A stretch of 64,000 bases of DNA. Source: Ensifer aridi (lineage in GTDB: Bacteria > Pseudomonadota > Alphaproteobacteria > Rhizobiales > Rhizobiaceae). A program made the translations under genes and the position numbers. The notes under the pieces were generated by a model. It was not told the origin of the DNA. It saw only the letters and a list, made by a program, of their open reading frames with translations, and did no database searches. Positions 57,327 to 64,000 of this stretch are shown here, in pieces (the stretch's first letter is position 1; each line of letters begins with the position of its first letter). The stretch spans positions 290,374-354,373 of the forward strand of contig NZ_LUAV01000016.1 in the NCBI RefSeq assembly GCF_002078505.1, read 5' to 3'.

Positions 57327-58025
57327 ATGCGTGAAATCATCTTCGATACGGAAACGACCGGTCTCGACAGCCGCGAGGATCGAGTGATCGAGATCGGTGG
57401 TGTCGAGCTCGAGAACCAGTTTCCGACGGGACGCACGATCCATCTCTACATAAATCCGGCGGACCGTAAGGTTCACCCCGATGCGCTTGCCGTTCACGGC
57501 ATTACCGATGAGTTCCTCAAGGACAAGCCTTCCTTCGCCGAGGTCGCCGATCAGATCCTCGACTTCTTCGGTGATGCGCGCTGGGTCGCCCACAACGCCA
57601 CCTTCGATATCGGCTTTATCAATGCGGAGTTCGAGCGGCTCGGATTGCCGCCGATTGTCAATGAGCGTGTGACCGATACGCTGGCGCTCGCCCGGCGCAA
57701 GCATCCGATGGGGCCGAATTCGCTCGATGCGCTCTGCCGCCGCTACGGTATCGACAACTCCCATCGCGCCAAGCACGGCGCGCTTCTCGACTCCGAACTG
57801 CTTGCCGAAGTCTATATCGAGATGATCGGCGGGCGCCAGGCTGCGCTCGGCCTCGTCACGTCGGAGATCGGCGGTCTGACGGTCGAAGCCGACGACGGAC
57901 CGATCATCGTGATGCAAAGAGAGCGACCCCTGCGGCCGCGGCTGACGGAAACCGAACTCGCGGCACATGCCGCGCTCGTCTCGAAGATCGGCGTCAAGGC
58001 CATATGGGTAAAGTATAGCGGCTAA
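57327..58025 (+). CDS. dnaQ: DNA polymerase III subunit epsilon (3'-5' proofreading exonuclease)
   Basis: The 232-residue DEDD exonuclease proofreads replication. Exo I is FDTETTGLD (6-14, Asp7 and Glu9), Exo II WVAHNATFDIGFINAEF, and Exo III HRAKHGALLDSELLAEVY with the His and Asp. The C-terminal tail is the segment that binds the polymerase subunit. The ATG at 57327 follows AGGGAA; a longer frame upstream runs into the repeat and is not used. A bidirectional terminator separates it from secB. Confidence 0.96.
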   Translation: MREIIFDTETTGLDSREDRVIEIGGVELENQFPTGRTIHLYINPADRKVHPDALAVHGITDEFLKDKPSFAEVADQILDFFGDARWVAHNATFDIGFINAEFERLGLPPIVNERVTDTLALARRKHPMGPNSLDALCRRYGIDNSHRAKHGALLDSELLAEVYIEMIGGRQAALGLVTSEIGGLTVEADDGPIIVMQRERPLRPRLTETELAAHAALVSKIGVKAIWVKYSG

Positions 58026-58061
58026 CTTCCTTACCAGTTCGCGCAAGAAGTGACGCTCAAA

Positions 58062-58092
58062 CAAAAAGCCCGGCTTCGAGCCGGGCTTTTTT
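58062..58092. terminator. bidirectional terminator between dnaQ and secB
   Basis: AAAAAGCCCGGC-ttcga-GCCGGGCTTTTTT is a perfect stem with T-runs on both strands, between convergent genes. Confidence 0.93.
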
Positions 58093-58109
58093 GTCGTCTG
58101 TCGGGCCGA

Positions 58110-58613
58110 TCAGTTGGCCGTGCTATTGGTGTTGGCGACCTGCGCGCGGACCTTTTCCTCGGCCATGCGCTGGGCGAACATCTGTGCGAAATCAATCGGA
58201 TCGATCATCAGCGGCGGAAAGCCGCCGTTGCGGGTCGCGTCGGCCACGATCTGGCGCGCGAACGGGAAGAGCAGGCGCGGGCACTCGATGAAGAGCAGCG
58301 GCAACATGTGCTCCTGCGGGAAACCGGCAACGCGGAACACGCCGCCATAGGCGAGCTCGACGTTGAACAGGACCTTGTCGCCGTCCTTCGCCTCGGCATT
58401 CAACGACAAGACGACGTCGAAGTCGTTCTCGGCGAGCGGGTTGGCGTTCACGTTGACATTGATGTTGATCGACGGGGCACGGTCGCGGGCCTGCAGAGAG
58501 CGCGGTGCGCCGGGGTTCTCGAAGGAGAGGTCCTTGACATACTGGGCCAGGATATTGAGCGACGGGCTCTGCTGGGCGCCGCCGTTGCCGTTGGATGTGG
58601 TATCAGTCGTCAT
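58110..58613 (-). CDS. secB: protein-export chaperone SecB
   Basis: The 167-residue tetrameric chaperone keeps preproteins unfolded for SecA. It shows LNILAQYVKDLSFENPGAPRSL, ELAYGGVFRV and MLPLLFIECPRLLFPFARQIVADATRNGGFPPLMIDPIDF, the SecB core. The ATG at 58613 follows GAGGA. A RIME1-like repeat lies 75 bases upstream. Confidence 0.96.
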   Translation of the reverse strand: MTTDTTSNGNGGAQQSPSLNILAQYVKDLSFENPGAPRSLQARDRAPSININVNVNANPLAENDFDVVLSLNAEAKDGDKVLFNVELAYGGVFRVAGFPQEHMLPLLFIECPRLLFPFARQIVADATRNGGFPPLMIDPIDFAQMFAQRMAEEKVRAQVANTNSTAN

Positions 58614-58687
58614 AAGAGTGTCCTCGGACTTCGAATTGGTGAGGCCATCTAGCATTTCGGACCTGGGCTTACAACCCTGGTGGCCGA

Positions 58688-58790
58688 CAGCGCCGCGCGT
58701 CTTATCGGGCGCGCAAAAGTCGCTGTAGCACTTTGAATTGCTGCATGTCTTGTCCTTAAATCGAGGTCAATTTGAGGAGACATGCAGCAG
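58688..58790 (+). repeat. RIME1-like double-hairpin repeat, copy 5
   Basis: GCGCGTCT-tatc-GGGCGCGC forms the first hairpin, and GCATGTCT...AGACATGC the second around CCTTAAATCG. Its second-hairpin arms differ from copies 2 and 4 by paired changes. The remaining 58791-58981 shows nothing else I recognise. Confidence 0.8.
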
Positions 58791-58981
58791 GCACTGCGGG
58801 GCGGAAAACACGCCCAGCTCGTCCGTCTCCGCTGCATTATAGACCCGATTGGAAACGGCATCAGGAAAAGTGTAGACCTGCAAGCCGCTCGCATCGAAGG
58901 AATTCACGCGACGCGGTTCAAGTCTTTGTTTCCATGGATGCCGTCGTCGGCAAACCGCCGCGCATTTTTCGGCGCCATGCG

Positions 58982-59485
58982 TCAGTGGGAAAGGCGGTTC
59001 GGGGGCGGCGAGTCGTCCCCGTCCTTTTCCTTGCGGGAGAACTCGTCCTCGTCGAGATCGATGACGGGCGGCCCTCGGTGCTCCTCGCGCCGGCTGCTGC
59101 TCGAATAATAGAAGCCGGTTCCCGTGGTGAAGATCGTCAGCCGTGTGCGCAGGAAAGCAGCGACGGCACGTCTCACCGGCGGCAGAAACAGCAAGAGACC
59201 GATCACGTCGCTGATGAAACCCGGCACGATCAGGAGAATCGCGGCGAGAAAGATCAGCGCCCCGCCGAGGACGTCCATCCCGGGATCGTTCCCCATCCGC
59301 GCTGCCTCCTGCACGCGTCGGAGCATGCCGATGCCCTGGACGCGCAGGAGCACGACACCGGCGACGGCGCTCAGGAAAACAAGCAGGAGCGTCATAGGCA
59401 CACCGACTTCGCGGCCGACAACGACGAAGCCGGCAATTTCCGCGAGCGGCAGTCCGAGAAGGATCAGCGGAATCAGGAAACGCAT
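58982..59485 (-). CDS. FxsA-family membrane protein
   Basis: The 167-residue inner-membrane protein has the FxsA pattern: RFLIPLILLGLPLAEIAGFVVVGREVGVPMTLLLVFLSAVAGVVLLRVQG, then GALIFLAAILLIVPGFISDVIGLLLFLPPVRR, with a soluble charged tail. FxsA in E. coli suppresses F exclusion of phage T7; its normal role is unclear. The ATG at 59485 is taken because an in-frame TTG five codons earlier lacks a ribosome site. It diverges from the Tim44-like gene. Confidence 0.88.
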   Translation of the reverse strand: MRFLIPLILLGLPLAEIAGFVVVGREVGVPMTLLLVFLSAVAGVVLLRVQGIGMLRRVQEAARMGNDPGMDVLGGALIFLAAILLIVPGFISDVIGLLLFLPPVRRAVAAFLRTRLTIFTTGTGFYYSSSSRREEHRGPPVIDLDEDEFSRKEKDGDDSPPPNRLSH

Positions 59486-59619
59486 CGCTCTTGCTCGCAA
59501 GAAGGTGAATGCAATTGGGCGTCCTCGGGTTTATGGGTGCGACATCGCCATTTGAATGGTTTATCCTTGCGGACTATATGGGACAGTAAAAGAAATTCTA
59601 GCAGCGGTTCCGGGTGGAA

Positions 59620-60324
59620 ATGGGCTCTTTCGACTTCATCACTTTTTTTTTCCTGATCGCCGCCGTGGTCATCTTCCTGCAGCTACGCAGCGTTCTTGGC
59701 CGCCGGACAGGCAATGAGCGCCCGCCCTTCGACCCGTATTCGCCGCGGGACATCGCCAAAGGGCCGGAGGCAAGCGACAACGGTAAGGTCGTCCAGCTCC
59801 CCCGACGCGAAAGCGCTGCGGAAGACGAATCCCGTTACGCCGCCATCGAGACGGTTGCCAAGGCCGGCACGCCGTTGAACACCCAACTCAGAGCCTTGAG
59901 CGATGCGGACGCCAACTTCGATCCCTCCGAATTCCTCAACGGCGCGAAGATGGCCTATGAGATGATCGTGATGGCCTTTGCCGACGGCGATCGCAAGACC
60001 CTGAAGGGGCTGCTTTCGCGCGAGGTCTATGAGGGTTTCGACGCGGCCATCACCGACCGCGAGGCCAAGGGCGAGGTGGTCAAATCGACCTTCGTCGGCA
60101 TCGAGAAGGCCGACATCGTCCATGCGGAACTCAAGGACAACGAGGAAAACATCACCGTCAGGATCATCAGTCAGCTCATTTCCGCGACCTACGACAAAGA
60201 GGGCAAGCTGATCGACGGCGACGCCGATTCGGTCGCCGAAGTGAACGATCTCTGGACCTTCTCGCGCGACATCCGCTCGCGCGATCCGAACTGGAAGCTG
60301 ATCGCCACCGAATCGGAAAACTGA
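59620..60324 (+). CDS. Tim44-like domain membrane-anchored protein
   Basis: The 234-residue protein has an N-terminal membrane anchor (FITFFFLIAAVVIFLQL), a Pro-rich linker and a C-terminal Tim44-like domain (AYEMIVMAFADGDRKTLKGLLSREVYEGFDAAI and WTFSRDIRSRDPNWKLIATE). Such proteins in alphaproteobacteria are related to mitochondrial Tim44/mL45; the function is not certain. The ATG at 59620 gives the conserved MGSFDF start; a GTG two codons earlier is possible. It heads a Tim44-like/mltA/smr/xre run of close plus-strand genes. Confidence 0.85.
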   Translation: MGSFDFITFFFLIAAVVIFLQLRSVLGRRTGNERPPFDPYSPRDIAKGPEASDNGKVVQLPRRESAAEDESRYAAIETVAKAGTPLNTQLRALSDADANFDPSEFLNGAKMAYEMIVMAFADGDRKTLKGLLSREVYEGFDAAITDREAKGEVVKSTFVGIEKADIVHAELKDNEENITVRIISQLISATYDKEGKLIDGDADSVAEVNDLWTFSRDIRSRDPNWKLIATESEN

Positions 60325-60341
60325 CCGGGAAGCGGGCGATC

Positions 60342-61448
60342 ATGGCCTTTCATATCGAGCCGGTCACCTTTTCCGAGCTGCCCGGCTGGCATACGGACGA
60401 TCCGACACCAGTGATCGCCGCACTGCGCCGCTGCCATCGTCACGTGGCGACGGCAAAGCCGTACAGGACCGGCTCCCTTGGCATTTCGGTGGATGACCTG
60501 CTGCCTGCTTTTGAAGCGGCGGAATTCAGTTTTTCGGACGCCGCCGCAGCTCGGGCCTTCTTCGAGAGCCAGTATGTGCCGTTCCGGATCCGGCCCGATG
60601 AGAGACCGAGAGGCTTCGTCACCGCCTTCTACGAACCGGAAATAGAAGTCCGTTCGGTTCCGGACGGCGATTTTCGTTTTCCCTTTTACCGACGTCCGGC
60701 CGACCTCGTCGATATTGACGAGGCTAACCGGCCGGAGGGTATGGATCCCTATTTCGCCTTCGGCCGGCTGGTCGAGGGAAGGGTCGAGGAATATCCCGAC
60801 CGCCGCGCGATTGAGGAGGGTTTTCTCGCCGGCCGCGGCCTCGAGATCGCCTATGCCCGCTCGAAGGTCGACGTCTTCTTCGTCCACGTGCAGGGCGCGG
60901 CGCGACTCATCTATCCGGACGGCGCGCGCCGGCGCATCACCTATGCGGCGAAGACCGGTCATCGCTTCTCGGCGATCGGCAAACTGCTGATCGATCGGGG
61001 CGAAATCGACGCGGCGACCGTCTCGATGGCGAGCATCCGCCGCTGGCTGGCGGCCAACCCCGACAAGGCGGACGAGGTTCTTTGGCACAACCGTTCCTTC
61101 ATTTTCTTCCGAGAGGCGGCCGTCGAGGATGAGGCGCTCGGTCCCGTCGCTGCGGCCAAGGTGCCGCTGGAGCCCGGGCGATCGCTTGCAGTCGACCGGC
61201 TCATCCATACTTTCGGAGTCCCTTTCTACATTGCCAGCGAGAGCCTGACCCATCTCGACGGCGGTCGCCCCTTCGGGCGGCTGATGCTCGCGCTCGACAC
61301 GGGCTCGGCTATCGTCGGCCCTGCGCGCGGCGATATCTTCACGGGTTCGGGCGACGAGGCGGGCGATCTCGCCGGTTCGGTGCGCAACGACGCCGATTTT
61401 TTCATCTTCGTTCCCCGCGCCGCCGCGGCCCGATATCGCCATGGCTAA
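60342..61448 (+). CDS. mltA: MltA-family membrane-bound lytic transglycosylase, no visible signal peptide
   Basis: The 368-residue protein has MltA and 3D domains: GFVTAFYEPEIEVRS, GRGLEIAYARSKVDVFFVHVQGAARL, SMASIRRWLAANPDKADEVLWHNRSFIFF, and the C-terminal RLMLALDTGSAIVGPARGDIFTGSGDEAG with the expected catalytic Asp. It would cleave peptidoglycan, yet the N-terminus (MAFHIEPVTFSELPGWHTDD) starts directly in the mature domain. No in-frame upstream start is available before the Tim44 stop. It overlaps smr by 8 bases. Confidence 0.88.
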   Translation: MAFHIEPVTFSELPGWHTDDPTPVIAALRRCHRHVATAKPYRTGSLGISVDDLLPAFEAAEFSFSDAAAARAFFESQYVPFRIRPDERPRGFVTAFYEPEIEVRSVPDGDFRFPFYRRPADLVDIDEANRPEGMDPYFAFGRLVEGRVEEYPDRRAIEEGFLAGRGLEIAYARSKVDVFFVHVQGAARLIYPDGARRRITYAAKTGHRFSAIGKLLIDRGEIDAATVSMASIRRWLAANPDKADEVLWHNRSFIFFREAAVEDEALGPVAAAKVPLEPGRSLAVDRLIHTFGVPFYIASESLTHLDGGRPFGRLMLALDTGSAIVGPARGDIFTGSGDEAGDLAGSVRNDADFFIFVPRAAAARYRHG

Positions 61449-62007
61449 GGACCGGAAGCTGTCGCCGGAGGACCGCATTCTCTGGGGAAAGGTCGCGCGT
61501 TCGACCAGACCCATGCCGGGCCGTCTGGAGGATCTCGAGGAGTTCCTGGGCGAAGCGGAACCAAAGGCCGCGCCGGCATCGCAGCCACCGGCCGCGACTT
61601 CGGCCACGGCCGAAGGCAAGACGGAACAAGGCTTTGCCTTAAGCCGCGACAAGGCAGAGCGCCGGCATCAACCGCTCGAGAAGCCGGTGAAGCGTAAGCT
61701 CGCCAAGGGCCGGCTGGCGCTCGAAGCGCGGATCGACCTGCACGGGATGATCCAGAGCGAGGCACATGGCTTCCTGCTGCAATTCCTCTTGAAGGCACAT
61801 GAGCGCGGCTTGAGACATGTGCTCGTCATCACCGGCAAGGGAACGTCGTTCGGCAGCGACGGGGCCTTGAAGCGTGCCGTTCCGCTCTGGTTCTCGCTGC
61901 CGGAGTTCCGGCCGTTAATTTCGTCCTACGAGCCGGCCGCGCGCAACCATGGCGGCGAGGGGGCGCTCTATGTGCGGCTCGCGCGCGCGAAGGGAAGCGC
62001 TTCATGA
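61441..62007 (+). CDS. Smr-domain protein
   Basis: The 188-residue protein has a disordered, Ala/Pro-rich N-terminal part and a C-terminal Smr (small MutS-related) domain. That domain shows RIDLHGMIQSEAHGFLLQFLLKAHERGLRHVLVITGKG, with the DLHG and GxG motifs of the domain. Smr domains are nicking nucleases or RNA-binding units; the exact role is unknown. It overlaps mltA by 8 bases and the downstream xre gene by 4, so the three are likely cotranslated. Confidence 0.88.
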   Translation: MAKDRKLSPEDRILWGKVARSTRPMPGRLEDLEEFLGEAEPKAAPASQPPAATSATAEGKTEQGFALSRDKAERRHQPLEKPVKRKLAKGRLALEARIDLHGMIQSEAHGFLLQFLLKAHERGLRHVLVITGKGTSFGSDGALKRAVPLWFSLPEFRPLISSYEPAARNHGGEGALYVRLARAKGSAS

Positions 62008-62381
62008 CCCCCTTCGGCGAGGCCGTGCGGGAACTCCGCCGCCGCAAAGGCGTCTCGCAAAAGGAGATGGCGGCGGCGATCGGCGTTTCCCCCGCCTATC
62101 TCTCGGCGCTCGAACATGGCAAGCGCGGCGCGCCGAGCTTCGATTTTCTCCAGCGCGTCGCCGGCTATTTCAACGTGATCTGGGACGAGGCGGACGAGCT
62201 CTTCCGCATTGCCCATATTTCCGATCCTAAGGTGGTGCTCGACACGTCCGGCCTGCCGCCTGGCCATACTGCCTTTGCCAACCGTTTGAGCGAGCGCATT
62301 CGCGGCCTGTCGGAAGAGGCGATCCGGGCCATGGAAGATATTTTGGAAAAAGCCACATTTCCTGATAATGAGGGGGAATGA
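62004..62381 (+). CDS. XRE-family helix-turn-helix regulator
   Basis: The 125-residue protein has a Cro/CI-type helix-turn-helix in residues 5-55 (LRRRKGVSQKEMAAAIGVSPAYLSALEHGKRGAPS). A C-terminal helix-rich segment ends in LSEEAIRAMEDILEKATFP. It starts inside the smr stop (ATGA). Its target is unknown; the place directly upstream of gyrB makes self- or gyrB control possible but unproven. Confidence 0.88.
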   Translation: MTPFGEAVRELRRRKGVSQKEMAAAIGVSPAYLSALEHGKRGAPSFDFLQRVAGYFNVIWDEADELFRIAHISDPKVVLDTSGLPPGHTAFANRLSERIRGLSEEAIRAMEDILEKATFPDNEGE

Positions 62382-62413
62382 AACCTCCCCCGGGCGCGCC
62401 CCGCCGCCGGGAT

Positions 62414-62442
62414 TTGGAACCCGTGGACAAATTTCCTATAGT
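62414..62442 (+). promoter_or_regulatory. promoter of gyrB
   Basis: TTGGAA (62414-62419) and TATAGT (62437-62442) are separated by exactly 17 bases. The transcript would start near 62449, about 65 bases before the ATG. Confidence 0.65.
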
Positions 62443-62461
62443 CCGCGAGGCATCTCGCGCT

Positions 62462-62480
62462 GTGATTCGCCGCGAATCAC
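62462..62480. promoter_or_regulatory. perfect inverted repeat with two GANTC sites upstream of gyrB
   Basis: GTGATTCGC-c-GCGAATCAC has 9-base arms around one base, and each arm holds a GANTC (GATTC 62465-62469, GAATC 62474-62478), the CcrM methylation target. It lies in the expected 5' untranslated region of gyrB. It could be an operator, a methylation-sensitive switch or an RNA hairpin. Confidence 0.6.
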
Positions 62481-62514
62481 GACGTCCGAAAAACCTGGAA
62501 AGACCTGAAGCCGA

Positions 62515-64000
62515 ATGACCGATATTTCTCAGACCGAAGCCGGCGTGATCGCCGAATATGGTGCCGATTCCATCAAGGTGCTGAAAGGCCTCGATGCCGT
62601 GCGGAAGCGCCCCGGCATGTATATCGGCGACACCGACGACGGCTCCGGTCTGCACCACATGGTTTACGAAGTCGTGGACAACGCGATCGACGAGGCCTTG
62701 GCCGGCCATGCCGATATCGTTACCGTCACGCTCAACCCCGACGGCTCCGTTACCGTTACCGATAACGGCCGCGGCATCCCGACCGATATTCACAGGGAGG
62801 AGGGCGTCTCGGCGGCGGAAGTCATCATGACGCAGCTCCATGCCGGCGGAAAATTCGATCAGAACTCCTACAAGGTCTCCGGCGGCCTGCATGGCGTCGG
62901 CGTTTCGGTCGTCAATGCGCTCTCCACGTCCTTGAAGCTCAAGATCCGCCGCGGCGGCAAGATCCACGAGATGAGCTTCACCCATGGCGTCGCCGACGGG
63001 CCTCTTCAAGTAACGGGCGATGCCGGGGCCGACACCGGCACCGAAGTCACCTTCCTGCCGAGCGAGCAGACCTTCTCGAACGTCGAATTCGATTATTCGA
63101 CGCTCGAACATCGCCTGCGCGAACTCGCCTTTCTGAACTCCGGCGTCCGCATCGTGTTGACCGACAAGCGGCATTCGGACATCCGCCGCGACGAAATGAT
63201 GTATGAAGGCGGGCTGGAGGCCTTCGTCGCGTATCTCGACCGGGCGAAGAAGCCGCTCGTGCACAAGCCGGTCTCGATCCGCGGCGAGCGGGACGGCATC
63301 ACCGTCGAGGTGGCGATGTGGTGGAACGACAGCTACCATGAGAACGTGCTCTGCTTCACCAACAACATTCCGCAGCGTGATGGCGGCACCCACATGGCCG
63401 GCTTTCGCGGCGCGCTGACGCGTCAGGTGACGTCTTACGCGGAGTCTTCCGGAATCACCAAAAAGGAAAAGGTCACGCTTCAGGGCGAGGATTGCCGTGA
63501 GGGCCTGACAGCCGTTCTGTCCGTCAAGGTACCGGATCCGAAGTTCTCATCGCAGACCAAGGACAAGCTGGTTTCTTCCGAAGTCCGACCCGTGGTCGAA
63601 GGCCTGGTCAACGAAGCACTGAATATATGGTTCGAGGAGCATCCGAGCGAGGCGAAGATCCTCGTCGGCAAGGTCGTCGAAGCAGCCGCCGCACGCGAAG
63701 CGGCGCGCAAGGCGCGCGAGCTGACGCGCCGCAAGGGGGCGCTCGACATCTCGTCCTTGCCCGGCAAGCTCGCCGACTGCTCCGAGCGCGATCCGGCCAA
63801 GTCCGAGCTTTTCTTGGTGGAGGGTGACTCGGCAGGCGGCTCGGCCAAGCAGGGACGCTCGCGCGAAAGCCAGGCGATCCTGCCGCTGCGCGGCAAGATC
63901 TTGAACGTCGAGCGCGCGCGCTTCGACAAGATGCTGTCGAGCCAGGAGATCGGCACCCTGATAACCGCGCTCGGCACCTCGATCGGCAAGGACGAGTTCA
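62515..64000 (+). CDS. gyrB: DNA gyrase subunit B, 3' end beyond the window
   Basis: The visible 495 residues are the N-terminal part of an about 810-residue protein that supercoils DNA with GyrA. It shows GLDAVRKRPGMYIGDTDDGSGLHHMVYEVVDNAIDEALAG, TDNGRGIPTD and HAGGKFDQNSYKVSGGLHGVGVSVVNALS, the GHKL ATP-binding site, a transducer domain and the start of the TOPRIM domain (LFLVEGDSAGGSAKQGR). The ATG at 62515 follows a promoter with a 17-base spacer. The frame runs to the last base, so the gene is cut by the window edge. Confidence 0.97.
   Translation, partial: MTDISQTEAGVIAEYGADSIKVLKGLDAVRKRPGMYIGDTDDGSGLHHMVYEVVDNAIDEALAGHADIVTVTLNPDGSVTVTDNGRGIPTDIHREEGVSAAEVIMTQLHAGGKFDQNSYKVSGGLHGVGVSVVNALSTSLKLKIRRGGKIHEMSFTHGVADGPLQVTGDAGADTGTEVTFLPSEQTFSNVEFDYSTLEHRLRELAFLNSGVRIVLTDKRHSDIRRDEMMYEGGLEAFVAYLDRAKKPLVHKPVSIRGERDGITVEVAMWWNDSYHENVLCFTNNIPQRDGGTHMAGFRGALTRQVTSYAESSGITKKEKVTLQGEDCREGLTAVLSVKVPDPKFSSQTKDKLVSSEVRPVVEGLVNEALNIWFEEHPSEAKILVGKVVEAAAAREAARKARELTRRKGALDISSLPGKLADCSERDPAKSELFLVEGDSAGGSAKQGRSRESQAILPLRGKILNVERARFDKMLSSQEIGTLITALGTSIGKDEF

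Overview
This is a high-GC alphaproteobacterial chromosome segment, almost certainly from a Sinorhizobium/Ensifer species or a close Rhizobiales relative. The grounds are the gene order (parB-parA-rsmG-mnmG-mnmE-rho-hemJ-hemE / PPDK regulator-maf-aroE-coaE-dnaQ-secB), a 1595-residue NAD-glutamate dehydrogenase, the TrcR (DUF1013) and DUF1674 proteins, and dispersed palindromic repeats of the rhizobial RIME type. I see no tRNA, rRNA, CRISPR array, prophage or intact insertion sequence.

Layout. 0-9 kb: a sugar-type periplasmic binding protein, then a tightly overlapping minus-strand operon (LacI regulator, Gfo/Idh/MocA dehydrogenase, family I CoA-transferase, crotonase, aldehyde dehydrogenase) facing a divergent DUF993 TIM-barrel gene. 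The operon promoter carries a perfect palindromic operator in its -35/-10 spacer. 9-20.5 kb: M3 peptidase, LysE exporter, leuB, PAP2 phosphatase, an MFS transporter with a large periplasmic insertion, asd preceded by a Thr/Lys-rich leader peptide, MltB-type transglycosylase, carbonic anhydrase, pyridoxal kinase. 20.5-33.7 kb: NAD-glutamate dehydrogenase, a UMF1-type transporter, purH, a heparinase II/III-like protein, rsmB, htpX, a DUF1674 protein. 34-40 kb: acetyl-CoA synthetase, trcR, a propionyl-CoA synthetase-like ligase, a YggS protein. 40-44.3 kb: leuS-lptE-holA.

44.4-64 kb is the replication origin region. parB, parA, rsmG, mnmG, mnmE, rho, hemJ and hemE all run leftward. A 406-base gene-free stretch (53640-54045) holds DnaA boxes, an AT-rich patch and GANTC sites. 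Rightward genes then lead to gyrB, which is cut by the window end. The switch in gene direction, the DnaA boxes and hemE as neighbour mark the gap as the likely oriC. Seven copies of the parS core decamer TTCACGTGAA lie in the window, five of them within 9 kb next to parAB and oriC, two of those inside the 5' ends of rsmG and aroE.

The most interesting items are the candidate Thr/Lys attenuator upstream of asd, the uncharacterised catabolic locus around DUF993 with its operator architecture, the oriC/parS constellation, and a perfect inverted repeat carrying two GANTC sites just upstream of gyrB. All protein names rest on motif recognition by eye; no database search was run.
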